Assembly: GCA_937902695.1 (NCBI GenBank)
Contig: CALFNI010000447.1
Coordinates: forward strand, 1-8,101
Source: an uncultured Rhodanobacteraceae bacterium
GTDB lineage: Bacteria > Pseudomonadota > Gammaproteobacteria > Xanthomonadales > Rhodanobacteraceae
Direction: 5' to 3'
DNA length: 8,101 nt
Under the pieces are notes generated by a model, which was given only the letters and a program-made list of their open reading frames with translations, ran no database searches and was not told where the DNA came from. Shown here in pieces: positions 1 to 5,674 of this stretch. Position numbers and translations under genes: made by a program. Numbering within the stretch: position 1 is the stretch's first letter; every line of letters starts with the position of its first letter.

Positions 1-1
1 C

Positions 2-739
2 GATCGCATCCGCTTCGTGCTCGTGCGCACCTCGCATCCGGGCAACATCGGCGCGGCCGCGCGCGCGATCCGCACCATGGGCCTCCGGCGCCTCTCGCTC
101 GTCGCCCCGCATGCGTTTCCGCACGCGGAAGCGGTCGCGCTCGCGGCCGGCGCCGACGACGTGCTCGAGAGCGCGCCGATCGCGCCGGACCTCTCCACGG
201 CCATCGCCGATTGCCAGCTCGTGCTCGGCGCGACCGCACGCCGCCGCGACGTGCCGATGGAAGAGATCGACGCGCGCGAAGCCGCCGCCCGCGCGCTCGC
301 GGCGGCGCGCGAAGGCCGCGAGGTCGCGCTCGTGTTCGGCAACGAGCGCACCGGGCTCGAGAACGACGAGATAAAGCGCAGCCACGCGGCCGTCCTGATT
401 CCGAGCGATCCTGCGTTCCCCTCGCTCAATCTCGCGCAGGCCGTGCAGGTGCTCGCGTACGAAGTGCGCATGGCGATGCTCGCCGGCGCGGCGCCGCTGC
501 CTGCGCAGAAGAGCGATCCGCCGGCGTCGAGTGCCGAGCTCGAGGCGTTCTTCGAGCATCTCGAACGCACGCTCGACGCGATCGACTTCCACAAGGGCCG
601 CTCGCCACGGACGATCATGCTGCGGCTCCGGCGCTTGTACCTTCGCGCGCAGCCCGATCAGCGCGAGTTGCGCGTCCTGCACGGGATCCTGACCGACAGC
701 GAGCGCATCGCGCGTCTCGCGCGCGCGATCGACAAGTAG
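2..739 (+). CDS. trmJ: tRNA (cytidine/uridine-2'-O-)-methyltransferase TrmJ, 5'-truncated by the window edge
   Basis: This is a SPOUT/SpoU-class enzyme. Known TrmJ proteins use S-adenosylmethionine to methylate the ribose 2'-OH of nucleotide 32 in the anticodon loop of certain tRNAs, acting as cytoplasmic dimers. The three SPOUT motifs are visible (numbering from the first in-window codon, 245 residues seen): motif 1 SHPGNIGAAAR at 11-21 with the conserved Asn15 and catalytic-type Arg21; motif 2 LVFGNERTGL at about 110-119; motif 3 PSLNLAQAVQV at about 140-150, which forms the cofactor knot. The C-terminal part (FFEHLERTLDAIDF to the end) matches the TrmJ-specific helical extension. A GTG at 17 is an in-frame codon but is unlikely to be the start: the preceding residues DRIRF align with the RIV-type first strand of E. 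coli TrmJ (about 246 aa), so the real start lies just upstream of the window. The stop is TAG at 737-739. The gene converges on the exoD-like gene. Confidence 0.93.
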   Translation, partial: DRIRFVLVRTSHPGNIGAAARAIRTMGLRRLSLVAPHAFPHAEAVALAAGADDVLESAPIAPDLSTAIADCQLVLGATARRRDVPMEEIDAREAAARALAAAREGREVALVFGNERTGLENDEIKRSHAAVLIPSDPAFPSLNLAQAVQVLAYEVRMAMLAGAAPLPAQKSDPPASSAELEAFFEHLERTLDAIDFHKGRSPRTIMLRLRRLYLRAQPDQRELRVLHGILTDSERIARLARAIDK

Positions 740-746
740 GATTGCG

Positions 747-770
747 CGGGCGGCGCCGGCCCGGTCTATT
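747..770 (+). terminator. weak intrinsic terminator candidate after trmJ
   Basis: An inverted repeat CGGGC (747-751) / GCCCG (759-763) with a 7-nt loop lies 8 bp after the trmJ stop and is followed by the moderately T-rich GTCTATTT. The stem is short and the T tract is interrupted, so this is only a plausible terminator between the two converging genes. A GC-rich genome yields such stems often by chance. Confidence 0.3.
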
Positions 771-801
771 TCGCAACGCCCGGTCGCGGCGGAAGGCGCT
801 C

Positions 802-1407
802 CTAGAAGAGCTTATGCACCGCGTCGATCGCGGCGCCGCTCAGCGTGAGCAGCGCGATCGCGGCAGCGACGCTCGCCAGCCACGCGATGACGAGCGCGGC
901 GCCGTCGCGCTCGATCAGCGCGACGGCGTAGACGACGAGCAGCACGCCGAACACATAGTTCGTGAACGGAATCGGCAATGCGAGCGCGACGCCGACCAGC
1001 ACGAGCAGGAAACCGCTGATGCGGTGCGCGGGCTGGCGCGTCAGCGCCTGCAGGCGAGGGCGGCAGACATGCTCGAGCCAGCGCAGCAGCGGCGTCAGCC
1101 GCGTGACGAATCGCTCGACGCGCGCACGCTTCATGCCGTGCCGGCGGATCGCGCGCAGCAGCCACGGATGCTCGAAGCCGAGCAGCATCTGCGCGCCGAC
1201 ATAGATCACCAGCACGCCCATGACGCCGCCGACGCCGATCGGCACGGGGATGAAGTTGGGAATCGCGAGGATCAGTACGAGGAACCCGAACGCGCGCTCG
1301 CCGAGCGGATCGAGGAACTCGCCGATCGTGATCGTCTCGCCGGGCGACGCTTCGAGTGCACGCGCGAGCAGCTCGGTCGTGCGCGCGTGAGGGGCAGCCT
1401 CGCTCAT
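802..1407 (-). CDS. exoD: ExoD-family integral membrane protein
   Basis: This is a 201-aa membrane protein of the exopolysaccharide-synthesis ExoD family. The family is named for a Sinorhizobium meliloti gene needed for normal exopolysaccharide production and alkali tolerance; its biochemical activity is not settled. The N-terminal half carries the family signature GEFLDPLGERAFGFLVLI at about 29-46, followed by IPNFIPVPIGVGG. Hydrophobic stretches at about 40-75 and 130-195 (FLLVLVGVALALPIPFTNYVFG and VIAWLASVAAAIALLTL) indicate about four membrane segments around a basic central loop rich in Arg. The ATG at 1407 overlaps the TGA of the upstream CNNM-type gene as ATGA. No Shine-Dalgarno sequence is visible, and a 7-bp hairpin abuts the start, so translation is probably coupled to the upstream gene. 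The stop is TAG at 802-804. The same frame stays open far upstream, but that part is the antisense-like shadow of the neighbour and lacks protein-like composition. Symbol given by family resemblance; the role in this organism is inferred. Confidence 0.85.
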   Translation of the reverse strand: MSEAAPHARTTELLARALEASPGETITIGEFLDPLGERAFGFLVLILAIPNFIPVPIGVGGVMGVLVIYVGAQMLLGFEHPWLLRAIRRHGMKRARVERFVTRLTPLLRWLEHVCRPRLQALTRQPAHRISGFLLVLVGVALALPIPFTNYVFGVLLVVYAVALIERDGAALVIAWLASVAAAIALLTLSGAAIDAVHKLF

Positions 1408-2714
1408 CCGGTCGTCGCGACCGGCGCGCGGGCGACCAGCAGCTTGTCGATGCGCGGCCCGTCGAGGTCGACGACCTCGAAGCGGAAGCCGCTCCAGTCG
1501 AAGTGCTCGCCGGCTTCGGGAATGCGGCCGAAGTGCGCCATGACCATGCCGGCGGCCGTGCGAAAATCGTGGTCTTCCTCGTTGGGAAGCTGCGCGAGCC
1601 CGAGCAGCTCGCGCACGTCGTCGCTGGAGACGCTGCCGTCGATCAGCCAGCTGCCGTCTTCGCGCTGCACGATCGGCTGCGACGCGGCTTCGATCAGCGG
1701 CGTCGCGGTCTTGCCGACCACCGCGGCGAGGAGATCGTTCAGCGTGACGAGCCCTTCGATGTCGCCGTACTCGTCGACGACCAGCGCGACCGCTGTCTCG
1801 GCATCGCGGAACTCTTCGAGAAGATCGAGCGCGCGCGCCGTCGCCGGCACGTAGAGGGGCTTGCGCAGCGCGCGGAAAAGATCGGCCTGGCTGCCGCTGC
1901 CGATCTGGCCGACGAGCCGCTTGGCTTCGAGCACGCCGAGCACCTCGTGCTCGCCGCCCCGATAGACCGGATAGCGCGAATACGGCGTCTCGCGCATCAC
2001 TTTGAGATTTGCCTCGAGCGTCGCCTGCGCGTCGAGCCAGGCGATGCGCGTGCGCGGCGTCATGACGCTGTCGACGGTGCGGTCGCCGAGCCGCAGCACG
2101 CGGTTGACCATGTTGCGCTCGTCGGTGTCGATGACGCCCTGATCGACGCCTTCGGCGACGAGGAGGCGGATTTCCTCCTCGCTGACGTGCTCGCGCGTTG
2201 CCCTGTTGAGGCGCAGGAGCGCGAGGAGCCCGCGCGTCGTCCGGATCAGCAGGAACGCGAACGGCGAGGCGAGCCAGGTCAGCGCCCGCATCGGCAGCGC
2301 CGTCATCATCGCGAAGCGCTCGGGATCGACGAGGGCGACGCGCTTGGGCAGGAGCTCGCCCAGCAGCATCTGGATGAACGTGATGCCGGAGACGGCGATG
2401 ACGACGCCGATCGGCACGCTGTACGGGTCGATGCCGCGCAGGTCGAGCCCGTCGAGCCACGCGCCGATCCGCTCGCCGATCGTCGCGCCGAGCGATGCGC
2501 CGGCGCCGACCTGCAGCAGCGTGATGAATACCTGCACGGTCGCGAGGAAGCTCTCGGGCTCGTGCGCGAGACCGAGCGCGGCCTTGGCGCGGCGGCTCGT
2601 CGCCGCGAGATGCTTCAGCCGGCTCTTGCGCGCGACCATGAGCGCCATCTCGCTGAGCGCGAAGAAGCCGTTCAACAGCGCGAGCAGGACGACGAGCGAA
2701 ATCTGCAGCAGCAT
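1404..2714 (-). CDS. CNNM/CorC-type (DUF21 plus CBS pair) membrane ion transporter, hemolysin-family
   Basis: This is a 436-aa inner-membrane protein of the CNNM/CorB-CorC (HlyC/CorC) family, whose studied members transport or efflux Mg2+ or related cations; older annotations call them hemolysins. Domain order is DUF21 at about 1-185, a paired CBS module at about 205-330, and a CorC/HlyC-associated domain at about 345-430. DUF21 shows hydrophobic helices near 5-27, 56-80, 100-118 and 137-165, with the signature GELLPKR at 119-125 and the acidic LSEMAL at 20-25. The CBS region begins VMTPRT and ends with the typical VDEYGDIEGLVTLNDLL. I chose the ATG at 2714 over a GTG at 2771: it starts at the first membrane helix as the family does, AAAGGA sits 5 nt upstream, and the 19 extra residues are polar and unfamily-like. 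It is the first gene of an operon with exoD (4-base overlap). CBS pairs in this family often bind adenine nucleotides, so ATP-linked regulation is possible. The exact cation is not deducible. Confidence 0.9.
   Translation of the reverse strand: MLLQISLVVLLALLNGFFALSEMALMVARKSRLKHLAATSRRAKAALGLAHEPESFLATVQVFITLLQVGAGASLGATIGERIGAWLDGLDLRGIDPYSVPIGVVIAVSGITFIQMLLGELLPKRVALVDPERFAMMTALPMRALTWLASPFAFLLIRTTRGLLALLRLNRATREHVSEEEIRLLVAEGVDQGVIDTDERNMVNRVLRLGDRTVDSVMTPRTRIAWLDAQATLEANLKVMRETPYSRYPVYRGGEHEVLGVLEAKRLVGQIGSGSQADLFRALRKPLYVPATARALDLLEEFRDAETAVALVVDEYGDIEGLVTLNDLLAAVVGKTATPLIEAASQPIVQREDGSWLIDGSVSSDDVRELLGLAQLPNEEDHDFRTAAGMVMAHFGRIPEAGEHFDWSGFRFEVVDLDGPRIDKLLVARAPVATTG
1408..1424 (-). promoter_or_regulatory. 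hairpin abutting the exoD start codon (translational-coupling element candidate)
   Basis: The sequence CCGGTCG (1408-1414), TCG, CGACCGG (1418-1424) is a perfect 7-bp inverted repeat with a 3-nt loop, formed by the last codons of the CNNM-type gene. In the minus-strand transcript it ends at the base immediately before the exoD ATG at 1407-1405. It occupies the place where a ribosome binding site would be, and no purine-rich site is visible there. The repeat is seen directly; a role in making exoD translation depend on ribosomes finishing the upstream gene is inference. Confidence 0.5.
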
Positions 2715-2744
2715 CCGGGTCCTTTGCCGGCAGGGAGTCGCCAG

Positions 2745-2771
2745 AGTGTAGCAATCGTCCCCGACGGGCAA
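2745..2771 (-). promoter_or_regulatory. candidate promoter for the CNNM-exoD operon (extended -10)
   Basis: Read on the minus strand, TGCTACACT (2753 down to 2745) resembles an extended -10 element (TG, one base, then a 4/6 match to TATAAT). TTGCCC (2771 down to 2766) could be a weak -35 with 15-bp spacing, which is short. The predicted transcript would start near 2738 and contain the AAAGGA ribosome site before the ATG at 2714. No experimental support; the call rests on motif resemblance only. Confidence 0.35.
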
Positions 2772-2818
2772 TCGGTCGCGAGGTCCACGGCCCGCCGGAG
2801 CGTCCGTGGTGGCGGTTC

Positions 2819-2836
2819 CTGTAACATAATCGTCAC
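2819..2836 (+). promoter_or_regulatory. candidate Pho box (PhoB binding site) before the DUF47-pit operon
   Basis: The site reads CTGTAAC, ATAA, TCGTCAC. The known PhoB site is two direct 7-mers of CTGTCAT/C type separated by a 4-bp AT-rich spacer. Here the first half matches 6 of 7 positions, the second 5 of 7, the spacer is fully A/T, and the 11-bp period is exact. In an otherwise very GC-rich region this AT-rich patch stands out. It lies 66 bp upstream of the DUF47 start codon. CATAAT at 2825-2830 inside the site is also a 5/6 match to a -10 element, which would suggest repression. A 4/6 match AATGAT at 2850-2855 would instead place the box near the -35 region, as in PhoB activation. Which applies cannot be told from sequence. 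Confidence 0.5.
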
Positions 2837-2902
2837 GCAGAGCGCCGCGAATGATGCGCTCGCGGCTTCCCGCACCGGTCGGTGCTTTCGACGGCGAATC
2901 CC

Positions 2903-3532
2903 ATGTTCTCGTTGCAGACGATGTTCGGCAAAGGCGACAAGTTCTACGGCCTGCTCGAGGCCAGCGCCGATGCCGCGCGGCAGTCGACGCGCGCGCTGAC
3001 CGCCCTTTTGAATGCGCCGGTATCGTCGCGCTCGCTCGACGAGTTCCGCCTCGCCCGGCGGCGCGAGAAAGAGCTTTTCGCGCAGATCGGCGCGGCCCTC
3101 GTCGATACGTTCGTGACCGCGATCGACCGCGAGGACATCGAGGCGCTCGCCGGCGCGCTCTACAAGATCCCGAAGACCGTCGAGAAGTTTGCCGAGCGCT
3201 ACGTCCTGTTCGCCGACCGGCTCGCCGACGTCGATTTCGCCTCGCGCGCCGTCATGCTCGAAAAGGCGGCCGATGTCATCGTGCAGATGACCGGCCAGCT
3301 GCGCAGCGGGTTCAAGCTCGACGTCATGCGCGATCTCAACGAGCGCATGCAGTCGATCGAGAGCGAGGCCGACCGGCTCATCCTCGATCTCTACCGCGAC
3401 CTTTTCACCAACGAGCGCGATCCGGCGAAGCTGCTCCTGCGCAAGGATCTCTTCGAGCTCTTGGAGAAGGCGATCGACCGCTGCCGCGACGCCGGCAACG
3501 TGATCTTCCAGATCGTCCTTAAGAACTCGTAA
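2903..3532 (+). CDS. DUF47 family PhoU-like protein, partner of the PiT phosphate transporter
   Basis: This is a 209-aa, all-helical, charged cytoplasmic protein of the DUF47 (PhoU-related) family. Members are typically encoded next to PiT phosphate transporters and are thought to modulate them. The N-terminus MFSLQTMFGKGDKFYGLLEA is typical (FG..DKF.. then LLE.SA), and the C-terminal half (ERMQSIESEADRLILDLYRD, then LFELLEKAIDRCRDAGNVIF) has the PhoU-like repeat pattern with acidic E..AD and D..E..AD-type positions that bind metal clusters in PhoU relatives. The length fits the family (about 205-215 aa). I chose the ATG at 2903; a GTG at 2882 would add seven residues and an ATG at 2921 would remove six. 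None has a strong Shine-Dalgarno sequence. The stop TAA at 3530-3532 is 10 bp before pit. A candidate Pho box lies upstream. Family assignment is secure; the regulatory role is inferred from the pairing. Confidence 0.9.
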   Translation: MFSLQTMFGKGDKFYGLLEASADAARQSTRALTALLNAPVSSRSLDEFRLARRREKELFAQIGAALVDTFVTAIDREDIEALAGALYKIPKTVEKFAERYVLFADRLADVDFASRAVMLEKAADVIVQMTGQLRSGFKLDVMRDLNERMQSIESEADRLILDLYRDLFTNERDPAKLLLRKDLFELLEKAIDRCRDAGNVIFQIVLKNS

Positions 3533-3542
3533 GGCTCGCGCC

Positions 3543-4670
3543 GTGAGCCTCACGCTCGTCTTGATCGTCGTGCTCGTCGCGCTCGTCTTCGAGTACATCA
3601 ACGGCTTTCACGACACCGCGAACTCGATCGCGACGGTCGTCGCCACGAAGGTGCTGACGCCCGGCCAGGCCGTCATTCTCGCCGCGTGCACGAACTTCAT
3701 CGGCGCGCTGCTCGGCACGGCGGTCGCGAAGACGATTTCATCGGGTCTCATCGACGCCGGCGTCGTCGCGATGACGCCGCAGCTCCTCATCTGCGCGCTG
3801 CTCGGCGCGACCGTCTGGGATCTCATCACGTGGTGGTGGGGCCTGCCGTCGAGCTCCTCGCACGCGCTGGTCGGCGGCCTCTGCGGCGCGGCGTTCGCGG
3901 CGGCCGGCAATTCGTGGTCGGCGATGATCTGGTGGCAGGACGGCGCGCACTGGTGGCAGGGCAAGGGACTCTTGCCGAAGGTCATCGTGCCGATGGTCGT
4001 TTCACCGCTCGCCGGATTCCTGCTGGGCCTCACGATCATGGGGCTGCTGTTCGCGCTGCTCTCGGTGCTCGGCGACCGCGGTCCGCTGCGGCACGCGATG
4101 CGTCCGCGCGCCGTCAACGCGGTGTTCGGCAAGATACAGATGCTGTCGTCGAGCGCGATGGGCATCTCGCACGGTCTCAACGACGCGCAGAAAACGATGG
4201 GCATCATTGCGCTCGCGCTCGCCGGCGCGACGATGGCCGGCAGCCTGGACGGCGTGCCGGCGTGGCTGTCGTTCCTCAAGATCCCCGAGATCGCCGACCA
4301 GGGGTTCACGATACCGGTCTGGATCAAGGCGACGTGCGCGCTCGTGATGGCGGCAGGCACGATGGCCGGCGGCTGGCGCATCATCCGCACGCTCGGTCAC
4401 AAGATGGTCAAGCTGCAGCCGATGAATGGCGTGGCTGCAGACATCGCCTCGTCCACCGTCATCATCACCGCGTCGACGCTCGGCATTCCGGTGTCGACCA
4501 CGCACAACGTCTCGGCTGCGATCATGGGCGTCGGCACCGCCAAGCGCGCGAACGCGATCAAGTGGGTCGTCGTCGAGCGCATGGTGTGGGCGTGGATACT
4601 GACGCTGCCGATCGCGGGCGCGCTCGCCTGGGCGTTCGTCACGCTGTTGCGAATGGCGGGGCTCGCGTAG
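3543..4670 (+). CDS. pit: PiT-family inorganic phosphate transporter
   Basis: This is a 375-aa inner-membrane transporter of the PiT (PF01384) family, which carries inorganic phosphate (often as a metal-phosphate complex) driven by H+ or Na+. The inverted-repeat design of the family is visible. The first signature NGFHDTANSIATVVATKVLT is at about 20-39 and its counterpart GLNDAQKTMGIIALAL is at about 211-226. The paired GLPSSSSHALVGG (about 100-112) and GIPVSTTHNVSAAIMG (about 315-330) are the conserved substrate-site loops. About ten hydrophobic segments span the chain, with a modest central loop. The start is GTG at 3543 with AAGG overlapping the stop of the DUF47 gene; the protein begins directly in the first helix, as in short bacterial PiTs (E. 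coli PitA is longer, about 500 aa). It is co-transcribed with the DUF47 gene, which probably regulates it. The next gene converges on it 32 bp away and no clear terminator is seen between them. Confidence 0.95.
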   Translation: MSLTLVLIVVLVALVFEYINGFHDTANSIATVVATKVLTPGQAVILAACTNFIGALLGTAVAKTISSGLIDAGVVAMTPQLLICALLGATVWDLITWWWGLPSSSSHALVGGLCGAAFAAAGNSWSAMIWWQDGAHWWQGKGLLPKVIVPMVVSPLAGFLLGLTIMGLLFALLSVLGDRGPLRHAMRPRAVNAVFGKIQMLSSSAMGISHGLNDAQKTMGIIALALAGATMAGSLDGVPAWLSFLKIPEIADQGFTIPVWIKATCALVMAAGTMAGGWRIIRTLGHKMVKLQPMNGVAADIASSTVIITASTLGIPVSTTHNVSAAIMGVGTAKRANAIKWVVVERMVWAWILTLPIAGALAWAFVTLLRMAGLA

Positions 4671-4702
4671 CGCTGTTCGTTCTTGCACGCGTGTGAGGAA
4701 AC

Positions 4703-5107
4703 CTACAGCGTATCGCCGCCGCTCGAAATCGCCTGCTCCATGCGATCGCCGAGCGTGCCGAGCTCGTTGATCACGCGATCGAGCTCGGCCTCGGACAGGA
4801 ACGCATACGGCCGGTTCTCGCAAAGATGCAGGTACGGCGAGCCGTCGAGGTCGCTGATCGCGAGATAGCCCGTCCGCTGCTCCCAGTTGAAGCGCAGGCA
4901 CCGCGCGCCATCGAGGCCGGCGAATGGGCCGATCGGCGTCGAGATGCGCAGGACCTTGCCGCCGTCCTCGTCCTCCATCTCGGTGAGGTACATGCCCTGG
5001 TGGCGGCCGCTGTCGAGCGTCAGGTCGAAGCTGATCAGGTACGGATCGTTCGTCCGCAGCGCGTGGCGGCTGCCGGTATGCGAGCGGATCTGTTCGAAGC
5101 TTTGCAC
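4703..5107 (-). CDS. small acidic cytoplasmic protein of unknown function, possibly YbjN/CesT-like fold
   Basis: This is a 134-aa soluble protein with no signal peptide or membrane segment. I do not firmly recognise it. The pattern of an N-terminal helix (FEQIRSHT), then alternating strands (YLISFDLTLD, GMYLTEMED, KVLRISTPIG, CLRFNWEQRTGYLAISDLDG, PYLHLCENRPYAFL), then a C-terminal helix (EAELDRVINELGTLGDRMEQAI) is reminiscent of the YbjN / type III chaperone-like fold, where a terminal helix beginning after a 'lt/ls.eel' motif packs on a sheet. That likeness is an inference from layout, not a match. The start is GTG at 5107 with GGGAG 5 nt upstream; an upstream in-frame TAG leaves no earlier start codon. 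A strong AGGAGG (minus strand, 5133-5128) lies about 20 nt upstream, too far to serve this start. The gene converges with pit and diverges from the ATL gene. Protein-like composition on the minus strand and lack of any competing gene support it being real. Confidence 0.75.
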   Translation of the reverse strand: MQSFEQIRSHTGSRHALRTNDPYLISFDLTLDSGRHQGMYLTEMEDEDGGKVLRISTPIGPFAGLDGARCLRFNWEQRTGYLAISDLDGSPYLHLCENRPYAFLSEAELDRVINELGTLGDRMEQAISSGGDTL

Positions 5108-5133
5108 GAGGGCTCCCGGTCGCGGTGTCCTCC

Positions 5134-5139
5134 TATGCT
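5134..5139 (+). promoter_or_regulatory. possible -10 element for the ATL gene
   Basis: TATGCT is a 4/6 match to the -10 consensus in the 46-bp gap between the divergent genes. No acceptable -35 is seen at the right distance. Transcription from it would start near 5146 and leave only about 7 nt before the ATG at 5154, which has no Shine-Dalgarno sequence, so the message would be almost leaderless. Weak evidence. Confidence 0.2.
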
Positions 5140-5153
5140 AGCGTCTGGCGATC

Positions 5154-5630
5154 ATGAAGTCAGGCAATCCGAAGCGACCCCGCGCGAAGGCACCGATCGA
5201 TCCGGCGTCGATCCTGCGTGCGATCCGCTCGATTCCGCAAGGATCCGTCGCAAGCTACGGCGAGCTCGCCGCGCGCGCGGGCCTGCCGGGACGCGCGCGC
5301 CTGGTCGGCCGCATTCTCGCCGAGACGACCGGCGAAAAACTCCCGTGGCACCGCGTGCTGCGCTCCGATGGGCGGATCGCATTCCCGCCCGGCAGCCGGT
5401 TGTTCCGCGACCAGGTCCGCCGCCTCGCGGGCGAGGGCATCGTCGTCGTGCGCGGGCGCGTCGATCTTGCGCGCCATGGCTGGGATCGCAACCTCGACGC
5501 GGCGCTGTGGGCGCCGCCGGTGAAGAAATCGATAACGCCGTCGCGCAAAGCCGGTCATCGCCAAAAAACGCCTGAAGCATCGTCTGCGAATGCGGCACAC
5601 GTCATGCTGCGCCCGCTTCGATCGCGCTAG
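5154..5630 (+). CDS. alkyltransferase-like (ATL) DNA-lesion-binding protein, MGMT family
   Basis: This is a 158-aa relative of O6-alkylguanine-DNA methyltransferase. The usual PCHRV active site reads PWHRV (64-68), so Trp65 replaces the alkyl-accepting Cys. This is the hallmark of ATL proteins (such as E. coli YbaZ and S. pombe Atl1), which bind O6-alkylguanine, flip it out and pass it to nucleotide excision repair rather than repairing it. Other DNA-contact elements are kept: GSVASYGELA (30-39) with the base-flipping Tyr35, the Arg-rich GRARLVGRIL (46-55) that supplies the arginine finger, and RSDGRIAFPPGS after the active site. The core ends near W119. Residues 120-158 form a basic, Ser/Ala/Pro-rich tail not usual for ATLs (often 100-120 aa). 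The ATG at 5154 is the first start after an in-frame stop; no clear Shine-Dalgarno sequence is seen. It diverges from the unknown small gene, and the DUF1800 gene starts 45 nt after its stop. Confidence 0.88.
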   Translation: MKSGNPKRPRAKAPIDPASILRAIRSIPQGSVASYGELAARAGLPGRARLVGRILAETTGEKLPWHRVLRSDGRIAFPPGSRLFRDQVRRLAGEGIVVVRGRVDLARHGWDRNLDAALWAPPVKKSITPSRKAGHRQKTPEASSANAAHVMLRPLRSR

Positions 5631-5631
5631 A

Positions 5632-5654
5632 GTCCGGTCGGCACGCGCGGACCG
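5632..5654. repeat. short overlapping inverted repeats between the ATL gene and the DUF1800 gene
   Basis: GTCCG (5632-5636) pairs with CGGAC (5648-5652), and alternatively CGGTC (5635-5639) pairs with GACCG (5650-5654). Both are 5-bp stems with 10-11-nt loops, lying 1-24 nt after the ATL stop and 20 nt before the DUF1800 start. No T tract follows. This could be a weak attenuating structure, an operator, or chance in GC-rich DNA. Confidence 0.2.
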
Positions 5655-5674
5655 AGTCGGCGGGGAGATCGGCG

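Noticed and set aside
17..19. GTG at 17 as the trmJ start
   Set aside because: The upstream in-window codons continue the family alignment (RIRF before VLVRTSH), so the start lies outside the window.
211..1854. A 547-codon plus-strand frame across trmJ and the minus-strand operon
   Set aside because: It crosses three recognised genes on both strands with Arg-rich, low-complexity translation and no motif. A similar frame at 1356-2999 is rejected for the same reason.
802..2754. A 650-codon minus-strand frame that includes ExoD at its end
   Set aside because: Only the last 201 residues look like a protein. The upstream part is Arg/Ala-rich translation of the CNNM-type gene in another frame; the overlap ATGA at 1404-1407 gives the true boundary.
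2715..2771. An earlier GTG start for the CNNM-type protein at 2771
   Set aside because: The 19 extra residues are unlike the family, and the ATG at 2714 has a good AAAGGA site and begins at the first membrane helix.
2672..3601. A 309-codon minus-strand frame over the divergent promoter and the DUF47 gene
   Set aside because: It would run through the control region and antisense to a recognised DUF47 protein; no family features are seen.
4671..4702. Terminator between pit and the converging small gene
   Set aside because: The 32-bp gap contains only a short ACGCGT-type palindrome with no stem of useful length and no T tract.
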